NCBI GenBank assembly: GCA_002050275.1
Contig: MWTB01000011.1
Location: forward strand, 1-41,927
Reading direction: 5' to 3'
Length of the DNA stretch: 41,927 bases
From: Anaerolineae bacterium UTCFX1
GTDB lineage: Bacteria > Chloroflexota > Anaerolineae > Anaerolineales > Villigracilaceae
Made by a program: the position numbers and the translations under genes. Each line of letters opens with the position of its first letter. Within the stretch, counting starts at the first letter, position 1. Positions 1-6,191 of the stretch are shown here, in pieces. The notes below the pieces were generated by a model, which saw only the letters and a list, made by a program, of their open reading frames with translations, did no database searches and was not told the origin of the DNA.

Positions 1-33
1 GTTTCAATCCACGCTCCCAATGAAGGGAGCGAC
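1..33 (-). CRISPR. Leader-proximal type I-C CRISPR repeat (rest of the array lies left of the window)
   Basis: On the minus strand this 33-nt unit begins GTCGCTCCC and ends ATTGAAAC, the usual 3' handle of type I-C repeats. Its centre can fold into a 7-bp stem (CGCTCCC with GGGAGCG) around a 6-nt loop, the form cut by Cas5 in I-C systems. It lies directly after the leader of the cas operon, so it should be the first repeat of the array, with the newest spacer just outside the window. Only one copy is visible, so the call rests on its match to the family pattern and on its position next to cas2. Confidence 0.9.
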
Positions 34-205
34 GGCAACATCTGGGTAAAAAAATATCCTTACCGCCAGATATTGGTCTTACTTCTTCTATTCTACCTGC
101 AAACCTTCTAAAAAAACATTTTTATAGCAATATTCACTTGTTAAAGTGCGAAATTTCCTGCGAACCTAAGCGTCAAACGCTGTGAACTTGGCGTTCGCAA
201 TGACA
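34..205 (-). promoter_or_regulatory. CRISPR leader between cas2 and the first repeat
   Basis: This AT-rich stretch of about 170 bp has no gene and sits between the cas2 stop and the first repeat, where the array promoter and the integration signals are expected. Close to the repeat (40-71) is an imperfect hairpin: ATCTGGGTAA pairs with TTACCGCCAGAT with a two-base bulge. A small palindrome, AGCGT-CAA-ACGCT, lies near 170-182. The end next to cas2 (about 194-205) matches the end of the TGTCATTGCGA repeat family seen elsewhere in the window. I see no convincing -35/-10 pair by eye. Confidence 0.6.
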
Positions 206-496
206 TTAAGCGATAATCGCCCCCTCCAAATCTATACTGGGTTTAGCGCCAACGTGCTCAACGCGACTCTTCCAGTTATCGCCGAGATAATAGAAGCGGA
301 GTGAATCCACTTCGGGATCAATGATCTTGAATAGTTTGTTTTGCAATTCTTTCAATTGAGCGGAATCAATCAGACATTCAAAAACAGAATTTTGCACGCG
401 CTGACCATAATCCTGACACTTCTTCGAGACTTTACGCAAGCGCGATTGACCCGCTTTCGTTTCGGTTTTGACATCGTAGGTGATTAAGACCATCAT
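206..496 (-). CDS. cas2: CRISPR-associated endonuclease Cas2 (type I-C)
   Basis: Cas2 forms the adaptation complex with Cas1 and integrates new spacers at the leader end of the array. The 96-aa product has the usual length and opens with a ferredoxin-like beta strand ending in the conserved acidic residue (LITYDV, Asp8). The start has a GGAG motif at 505-508, 8 nt before the first of two tandem ATG codons. It is the last gene of the operon. A 111-bp gap holding a palindromic element separates it from cas1, and its TAA stop touches the end of another repeat at 205. Confidence 0.95.
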   Translation of the reverse strand: MMVLITYDVKTETKAGQSRLRKVSKKCQDYGQRVQNSVFECLIDSAQLKELQNKLFKIIDPEVDSLRFYYLGDNWKSRVEHVGAKPSIDLEGAIIA

Positions 497-508
497 AATG
501 ATTTCTCC

Positions 509-604
509 AGACCTGACAGGTTTTCACAGGGTCTTGATTAATCGAGTAGCACGCCATTCATAGAAGTCCGATTGACTCGCGCCACAATAAAACCTGTCAG
601 GTCT
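509..604. repeat. 96-bp palindromic element with 16-bp perfect inverted ends, between cas1 and cas2
   Basis: The ends are AGACCTGACAGGTTTT (509-524) and its exact reverse complement (589-604), 64 bp apart. Each arm is itself nearly palindromic (ACCTG-A-CAGGT). The element fills almost the whole cas1-cas2 gap (497-607) and leaves the cas2 ribosome-binding site just outside it. It has the form of a non-autonomous miniature element; no transposase gene is visible. In the transcript it would form a strong hairpin between the two adaptation genes. Confidence 0.85.
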
Positions 605-607
605 CTT

Positions 608-1651
608 TCAACTCCAAAAGAACGGCGGATACGCATCCAAATCGCCGCGCAGGTAACGGGCGAGAAGCATCGCTTGAACGTGCGGCAATAGACCAAAGGG
701 AATCTTCTCTTTCAGATAGGGATGAATAATCTCCTCTTTCTTGCGTTCCTGCCATGCAACCAACACCGCTTTGCGCGTATCATCGTCCATCAACACGCCG
801 CCGCTTTCTTTTTGCGTGAAGCCTTTACCATTGATCTGCTTGCGATTCACCAGCGACAACGCCAGCCGATCTGCCAGCACGGGGCGCAGTTCTTCCATCA
901 GGTCGAGCGCGAGCGACGGACGCCCAGGTCGGTCGCGGTGCAGGAATCCGATATACGGGTCAAGACCAACCGTCTCCAAGGCTGAGGCGGTTTCATTCGT
1001 CAAGAGCGTGTAAAGGAAAGAGAGCAGCGCGTTCATGTTATCCAAAGGCGGGCGGCGATTTCGTTCCCTAAAGAAAAAATCGTCGCGCTGATGCAAAATC
1101 AAATGATCAAACACGCCGAAGTAAATCTTCGCCGCGCTTCCTTCAAAGCCCATCAAATCGCCCGTTGATCTGCATTGCGGGATCGCTTTGAGCGTCTCTT
1201 TCATAAAGTTGGATGCGCCCGTCAACGAGTCCACGTCAACCAGCATGGCATGGTCGCGGATGGCGCGTTCGAGGACTTTGCGGCAGTTGGAGATTTTCCC
1301 CAACAAAAAAGATTGGGCGATGGGAACGCTTCGCGCCTCTTCCTCCGACCATTCAAACTGCTTCTTCCTCAGCAGGACATTCCCCCTCACTCGACCCGTA
1401 ACCCGCCCTTGAAAACGGCCGTTCGGCGTGAGGAAGGTCAGCCCCACATTTCGCTCGGCGCACGCGCCCATCAACGCGGGGCTGGCGCCCAGCCATGTGA
1501 AGCAGACTATATTTTCAAGGTTATGCAAAGGCAGGCGCGTGGATGCGCTCTTGCCTTGTTCGTCTTCTTTTTTGATGACGACATTTTCGCCATCCAAAGT
1601 GAGGAAGGCTTCAGGCGTGGTGACGTAAAGGACGTTTCCAAGATGTTTCAT
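608..1651 (-). CDS. cas1: CRISPR-associated endonuclease/integrase Cas1 (type I-C)
   Basis: Cas1 is the metal-dependent integrase that inserts protospacers into the array together with Cas2. I place the start at the ATG at 1651 (MKHLGNVLYVTTPEAFL), giving 347 aa, normal for I-C Cas1. The open frame continues 48 codons further upstream, but that part is read from a dispersed repeat and is not family-like. The catalytic regions are visible: the Glu of DLMGFEGSAAK and the His and Asp of the block FLHRDRPGRPSLALDLMEE. Base composition is GC-rich (37 of 60 at 841-900), unlike the effector genes of the same operon. Confidence 0.95.
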   Translation of the reverse strand: MKHLGNVLYVTTPEAFLTLDGENVVIKKEDEQGKSASTRLPLHNLENIVCFTWLGASPALMGACAERNVGLTFLTPNGRFQGRVTGRVRGNVLLRKKQFEWSEEEARSVPIAQSFLLGKISNCRKVLERAIRDHAMLVDVDSLTGASNFMKETLKAIPQCRSTGDLMGFEGSAAKIYFGVFDHLILHQRDDFFFRERNRRPPLDNMNALLSFLYTLLTNETASALETVGLDPYIGFLHRDRPGRPSLALDLMEELRPVLADRLALSLVNRKQINGKGFTQKESGGVLMDDDTRKAVLVAWQERKKEEIIHPYLKEKIPFGLLPHVQAMLLARYLRGDLDAYPPFFWS

Positions 1652-1664
1652 ATACTCACTTTCA

Positions 1665-1810
1665 TGTCGTTGCGAGACCGAAGGTCGAAGCAACCTCCCG
1701 TTTGCGATGTCACTGTGAGGAGGGCGTTCTTCCTGACGAAGCAATCTCCTCATTGCAAGTGGTTGCCGCACAACAAGAAGATTGCTTCGCAACAAACGCT
1801 CGCAATGACA
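1665..1810. repeat. 146-bp MITE-like element between cas4 and cas1 (TGTCATTGCGAG family)
   Basis: The left end TGTCGTTGCGAG (1665-1676) and right end CTCGCAATGACA (1799-1810) are inverted repeats matching at 11 of 12 positions, followed inwards by related purine-rich text (CGAAGCAACCTCC and GATTGCTTCG). It occupies nearly the full cas4-cas1 gap: the right end abuts the cas4 TAA stop and the left end stops 13 bp before the cas1 ATG, leaving a weak AAAGTGAG ribosome-binding site. Related copies lie at 14472-14556 and 40735-40819. No obvious target duplication is seen. Confidence 0.8.
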
Positions 1811-2476
1811 TTATCCTTCTATATTCTGTTTGATATACCTCGATGCCGCAATGACCTTTTCTTGCAAAACAGGCAAACAAATATCTGCCAGCGAGCAGGA
1901 GCGACAACCTTTATGCGTTTTCACTTTCGGCGTATACCCTCGGCTGAAGTAGTTGTGCATCTCAGCCGATATATCTTGCACGAGAGTCCGCAGTTCGAGC
2001 GTGAAATCAACCTCCATGCGGCGGCGAGTTTCGCCGTAGAACAAATATCCGCGCGGGATGTGAGTCGAGAGCATTTCCTCCAAGCACATGGCTTGCGCGC
2101 AGAGTTGAGTCTCGTCGCTGTGATCGCGTTTCTCTTTTCCGCGCTTGTATTCGATAGGCGCGGGCAGATATAAGCCTTCTCGATTCGGCAGTCTTACTCC
2201 ATCAGATGAAGAAGTGAACTCGACCACATCACACACGCCCGAAAGCCCCAGCCGATACGAAGCCACAGGCACAGAACGCGCAGTGACGACCCCATTGCGC
2301 GTTTCGGTGAAGAACGGGTCATCTACCTTTTTGTGCATGATTCTGCCCTCGGCAGTGAGCGCGTTTTCCTTCCATTGTTGTTCAATGTGGATCAGCGCCC
2401 ACTGCCTGCGGCAAAACAGGAAGTGTTGTATGCCTGAAAGGGGCAGGAGGTCGTCTTGGGTGTATTCGGTAGGCAT
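1811..2476 (-). CDS. cas4: CRISPR-associated exonuclease Cas4 (type I-C)
   Basis: Cas4 is a RecB-like iron-sulfur exonuclease that trims prespacers and helps choose PAM-containing ones in I-C systems. The ATG at 2476 gives 221 aa, a normal length; the 22 codons upstream in the open frame are read from a hairpin repeat and are rejected. Visible features are one N-terminal Cys (HFLFCRRQ), the RecB block SGVCDVVEF, the E-x-K block PIEYKRGKEK, the QLCAQAMCLEE helix, and a C-terminal CRSC...C group that completes four cluster ligands. It is GC-rich (38 of 60 at 2221-2280). Confidence 0.95.
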   Translation of the reverse strand: MPTEYTQDDLLPLSGIQHFLFCRRQWALIHIEQQWKENALTAEGRIMHKKVDDPFFTETRNGVVTARSVPVASYRLGLSGVCDVVEFTSSSDGVRLPNREGLYLPAPIEYKRGKEKRDHSDETQLCAQAMCLEEMLSTHIPRGYLFYGETRRRMEVDFTLELRTLVQDISAEMHNYFSRGYTPKVKTHKGCRSCSLADICLPVLQEKVIAASRYIKQNIEG

Positions 2477-2489
2477 GGCGTTTGTGTAC

Positions 2490-2522
2490 AGGTGACAGTC
2501 ACTTCCAAAGTGACTGTCACCT
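2490..2522. repeat. Perfect 15-bp hairpin between cas7 and cas4
   Basis: AGGTGACAGTCACTT (2490-2504) and its exact reverse complement (2508-2522) are separated by only 3 bases. It lies six bases after the cas7 stop codon and 13 bases before the cas4 start. In the minus-strand transcript this very stable hairpin is not followed by a clear U-tract before cas4, so it is more likely a partial attenuator, an RNA-processing or end-protection site, or an inserted palindromic repeat than a plain terminator. It marks the border between the AT-rich effector genes and the GC-rich adaptation genes. Confidence 0.85.
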
Positions 2523-2528
2523 AATTTT

Positions 2529-3446
2529 TTACTCGCCGTCAATTTCTTCGCAATTCAAACCGTCCAAATCTCCTCGTGTGATTTTGTAATCATCAATACT
2601 CTTAGGCTGATCTGTGGTTGCTTTCACTTCTAACGAACGGTGAACTTTGGCGGAAGAATATTGTCCATTCTTGCTATTGTGTTCCCACCAATAGACTCTG
2701 TAAACTTCCATGCTTCCTTCGGGGCGAGCAGATGAGGCGTCATTGCGGAAGAGAGTCCGAATCGCTTCCTTGATGGCTTTGGCATCTTCATCAGAGAATC
2801 CTGTTTTTTCAGCAAGTTGCGGATTCATGCTCCCGTAGAAAACGTAAACACCGTGGTCAACACGATGCTTCATGCCCATTGTGTCGGAAGCCTTATCTTT
2901 TCCATCGCCTTCAAGGTTGACACTCTTGGTGATTTGAATGCTGCTGATTCTGTCCAAAACGGGAAGGATAGAAAATGCGGGGTGAAGCGAGACGGGACCG
3001 CGAACACTCTTTGAAACACTCTTGTTATCGCCTTCCTCTTCGTTTACTTCTCCTGTATCTTCACCTTTCTTTTTCTTGTTTTTGCCTTTTCCTTCACTTC
3101 CCTTGAAGGGGAAAACTTGACCAAATGCGCGAACATCTAACCATTTGTCGCAAGCCTTTTTGGTAAGTTCTTTATCGCTCACTATATCTTTCCCAAGAAC
3201 GCCAGTAAGCCTGTCCTTTAGGCTTGCATGAGAATCGTTATGATTATCCGCTGATTGAACAAAAATGAAATGCCCCATTTCCATCAAACGGTTTCGGATT
3301 TTTCGCTTGATGGCGACATCAGATATTTCACCTTTTCCTTCATAATCATAGCGTGGACGGTTGCCATTCAACGGGTCGCCGTTGGGGTTGGCATTGTTGA
3401 CGGAAACGATCACTGCAAAATCAATTTTATTAGAAAGAGTAGCCAT
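2529..3446 (-). CDS. cas7: Cascade backbone protein Cas7 (Csd2), type I-C
   Basis: Cas7 coats the crRNA spacer and forms the backbone of the I-C Cascade complex. The 305-aa product shows the family opening (FAVIVSVNNANPNGDPLNGN) and the blocks LDVRAFGQVF and SVRGPVSLHPAFS. An AAGGA motif precedes the ATG at a longish spacing. Between the QVF and RGPVS blocks (about residues 113-145) there is a low-complexity Lys/Glu/Gly/Asp stretch that I do not expect in the family. The gene is AT-rich (23 GC of 60 at 3061-3120). It follows cas8c by 31 bp. Confidence 0.95.
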   Translation of the reverse strand: MATLSNKIDFAVIVSVNNANPNGDPLNGNRPRYDYEGKGEISDVAIKRKIRNRLMEMGHFIFVQSADNHNDSHASLKDRLTGVLGKDIVSDKELTKKACDKWLDVRAFGQVFPFKGSEGKGKNKKKKGEDTGEVNEEEGDNKSVSKSVRGPVSLHPAFSILPVLDRISSIQITKSVNLEGDGKDKASDTMGMKHRVDHGVYVFYGSMNPQLAEKTGFSDEDAKAIKEAIRTLFRNDASSARPEGSMEVYRVYWWEHNSKNGQYSSAKVHRSLEVKATTDQPKSIDDYKITRGDLDGLNCEEIDGE

Positions 3447-3477
3447 GTTTTATTTTCCTTTTTTATCTGAGTATGGT

Positions 3478-5466
3478 TTATTCTTGGGTGTCTTCATCGC
3501 CATCTTCGACTTCATTGGACGATGGTTTTTCATTCTTTTCGAGCAATTTTTGCCGCTGGCAATAGTAGCCAAGCAAATACTCACCCGTCAGTGGCGTATT
3601 TCCAATAAGGGCTTCAGGGTTAAGGCTTGTGACTTCTGCTATCAGATTCTTGAAATAGTATCCTCCTCCAAGCCGCGTGAAAGATGGGGTAAGCGAATCG
3701 TGAATCTGTTTCCAGGTCTGAAATGGGCGTTGAGAAAACTGTTGCATATAACGAGCCGCGTTCGTTGCCCGTTTTTTCTCGCCTTTATAAAGAGCCTTTT
3801 CTTCAAGGACATCTGCAATAGCGAGTAGCCTTCCGTAGAGATAATCTCTTGTTGTTCTGGTTTCATCGAGTGACATTTCGTATTTCTCCTTTCCTTGTTT
3901 GAATTTTCTGAATAAAGCACAGGCAACGCTCAATGTCTTTTTCCATGTGAATTCCTCGTCGTTATGGTACTTTTTATCATCCAAATTTTTGATACCAATT
4001 CTGTTTGATGCTCTCCTAACCACAGACTCTACAAAATCACGCGGAATAGGCTGTCCATCCACAATACATGGAAGAATTCTTGAAATCGTTGCTTTCCTCA
4101 ATTTATCGTCAAGGCGATGTCCATAGGCAACCTCCGCGATGTCATTTGGCGCTGGCGCGCCCTCAAAAGGAATATATTTTTTCCTTGTTTTGCCACTATC
4201 GTCTTGATATTCAATGCGTCCATAGCCATGCAACCAAGCGCAGGAAGTATGCCAATCATCAATTCGTTGCAGGAAGTCAGAGCCTGTCAGTTCGCGGTAA
4301 TAGGTGATAGACAAACGTCCTTTAGAAGCGGAGTCTAGTCCCATCACGACAATATCTGTTGTGTTGCCAATTTCCCTGCCGTACCCCGCAATTTTCTTTT
4401 TGAATCTGATGGCTACATCTTGCGCGGTGAATGCTCTTGGCATTTGGTCGCTTACCAAATCATCCGCGCCGAGAATTGAAAAGGTGTCATCCATAGGGCT
4501 TGGGATGCTTGCGCCTGAAGTTGCCCATGCGACAATTGCTAAATCGCCATTTCGATAACCCTGTCGAGCAATAAGCCAACGAAGCGCAAAATGAGCCTTT
4601 TGTGTAGTCTCAAAGCCTACACTAACTACTTGCTCTGAAGCAGTGAAGCGTCCGCGAAAAGTGAAGCCCGACATGTCATTTGATGAAATAAGTTTCGCCT
4701 TATCGCCATCGTTCCGTAATTTGGCAGGGTGTTGATCAGCAGAGAAAACATCTTCTCCTGTAGCGTAACAGAAGGCTTTGGATTCCTTGGTTGATGAATA
4801 ATATTTAACCCAACTTTCAAGGATTTCCTGATCGCTCCATACCGCAGATTGCGGGTCGTTTGGAATTTCAACCTTCCAGCGCACAAATGCGTCCGCTTGC
4901 CAGTTGGTAACCTTTTTCGTCTTTGGGTCAATTTTTCCAGGAAGCAGGTCAAAAATATCTAGCCCTGCCTTTTTATCTTTTTCGTTGCTTCTTTGCTTCA
5001 ATAGCTTTTTGCTCTTGTCAACTACCAAGATGCCTTTTTCAACCAAATCCGAAATAACATCTCCGCGTTCAATGTATTTGCATATTATTTGAATTTTTTT
5101 GTTTTTTTCGCTTTCTGCCCAGTTGGATAGTTGCATGAAATAGGATTCGTAGTAAGAGTCCTTGTCGCCTCCGTAATGTTTGTAATCTTTTGCGATATAT
5201 TGCAGTTTGTCGCAAAGTGGATGCGCCGCTTCTCCACTTGTTCGACCTCCTGAACTTTCTGTACATGGAATGATAGTACGAGCCTCTTCTTTTGATAAAA
5301 CCCTTGCGCGTCTAATTAGCCCATTTCCATCAAGAGTGATTTCGATTTGCGCTTTTTGAGTTGTGTGACAAATAGGCAGAAGTGGCACTTCATTATCATC
5401 AGTTCCCGCGCCAATCATGGATTGAGAATTATTGTAGGTCTCATATAGTTTCTGTATCCAGCTCAT
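3478..5466 (-). CDS. cas8c: Cascade large subunit Cas8c (Csd1), type I-C
   Basis: Cas8c recognises the PAM and helps unwind target DNA in the I-C Cascade; in I-C systems a Cas11-like small subunit is commonly made from an internal start in this gene. I choose the ATG at 5466 (MSWIQKLYETYNNS), giving 662 aa. The longer open frame overlaps cas5 and is not family-like. The N-terminal block with VPLLPICHTTQKAQIEI and the later HFALRWLIARQG and DLAIVAWATSG blocks are typical Csd1 features. It begins 1 nt after the cas5 stop, suggesting translational coupling. It is AT-rich (23 GC of 60 at 4981-5040). Confidence 0.95.
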   Translation of the reverse strand: MSWIQKLYETYNNSQSMIGAGTDDNEVPLLPICHTTQKAQIEITLDGNGLIRRARVLSKEEARTIIPCTESSGGRTSGEAAHPLCDKLQYIAKDYKHYGGDKDSYYESYFMQLSNWAESEKNKKIQIICKYIERGDVISDLVEKGILVVDKSKKLLKQRSNEKDKKAGLDIFDLLPGKIDPKTKKVTNWQADAFVRWKVEIPNDPQSAVWSDQEILESWVKYYSSTKESKAFCYATGEDVFSADQHPAKLRNDGDKAKLISSNDMSGFTFRGRFTASEQVVSVGFETTQKAHFALRWLIARQGYRNGDLAIVAWATSGASIPSPMDDTFSILGADDLVSDQMPRAFTAQDVAIRFKKKIAGYGREIGNTTDIVVMGLDSASKGRLSITYYRELTGSDFLQRIDDWHTSCAWLHGYGRIEYQDDSGKTRKKYIPFEGAPAPNDIAEVAYGHRLDDKLRKATISRILPCIVDGQPIPRDFVESVVRRASNRIGIKNLDDKKYHNDEEFTWKKTLSVACALFRKFKQGKEKYEMSLDETRTTRDYLYGRLLAIADVLEEKALYKGEKKRATNAARYMQQFSQRPFQTWKQIHDSLTPSFTRLGGGYYFKNLIAEVTSLNPEALIGNTPLTGEYLLGYYCQRQKLLEKNEKPSSNEVEDGDEDTQE

Positions 5467-5467
5467 C

Positions 5468-6184
5468 CTACACACTCCCTTCCGAATAGCCTTCAAGCAA
5501 GCCTGCTTCTTCCGTGCCGCTTGTCTGCAATTGGGTGGCTGGCATTTGCCTAATGAGTTTTCGCTTGGTGCATTTTTCAGGCAGGACAAATTCAATTACG
5601 CCCTTAACCATGTTGGGCTGCCAAAAGCGGGCGTGGAATTCGTTCTTTCCAAATTCATCGGGATAATCAAAGCCATGAAACATCAAGCCAAAGGGAATTT
5701 CTTCGTACCTGTCATAAAACCCTTCGCTAGAATTGAACTTGCAAGGCTCGACATATCCCTGGCATTCTCGTGTGCCAAGAAAAATATCCCGCCTACCGCC
5801 ACGTTCGATCATACGTTTGGCGACAAAGTAATGCTTGTTTTCATTCCTGTCTTTTTCCAAGTCTTTGCGATGAGGATTCCACTCAAAATGCGCTTGAACC
5901 TGATACTCCACATCGGAAAGATAGGTGTAAATTGACAGGTCGTTTCCGCCACTGTATTTGATGGGTTTTGCGCTTCTGGTTTGGGTTTTGATTTGTTTCA
6001 TTACCCGTACCTTGTCAATCACCCAAACAATGGTCGGCTTCCAGTACACCGAACTCAGAATCCCTTTCAGGGCTTCGTAAGTTGGAATCTGGTACGAGAA
6101 CTTCTCTCCGCCAATCTTAGTCAGCGGATCGGTGAACAGGGCATATTTTCCCGTTACCTTGAACTCTACGATATTGTCCATCAT
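5468..6184 (-). CDS. cas5: crRNA-processing Cas5 (Cas5c/Cas5d), type I-C
   Basis: In I-C systems, which lack Cas6, Cas5 cuts the pre-crRNA at the repeat hairpin and stays bound to the 5' handle. There are two tandem ATG codons (6184 and 6181). The AGGAGG motif at 6186-6191 fits the second better, giving 237 aa. Counted from that Met, the residues Tyr46, Lys116 and His117 fall exactly where the catalytic residues of Bacillus halodurans Cas5d are reported, which supports both the start and an active nuclease. The ribosome-binding site begins directly after the cas3 stop, so the two genes are probably coupled. Confidence 0.95.
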   Translation of the reverse strand: MMDNIVEFKVTGKYALFTDPLTKIGGEKFSYQIPTYEALKGILSSVYWKPTIVWVIDKVRVMKQIKTQTRSAKPIKYSGGNDLSIYTYLSDVEYQVQAHFEWNPHRKDLEKDRNENKHYFVAKRMIERGGRRDIFLGTRECQGYVEPCKFNSSEGFYDRYEEIPFGLMFHGFDYPDEFGKNEFHARFWQPNMVKGVIEFVLPEKCTKRKLIRQMPATQLQTSGTEEAGLLEGYSEGSV

Positions 6185-6191
6185 GCCTCCT

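Noticed and set aside
722..1628. Several plus-strand open frames across the cas1 region
   Set aside because: They are shadows of cas1 in GC-rich sequence; they have no family character or ribosome-binding sites.
1652..1795. An N-terminal extension of Cas1 by 48 residues
   Set aside because: The extra codons are read from the dispersed repeat element and do not resemble Cas1; the ATG at 1651 gives the normal length.
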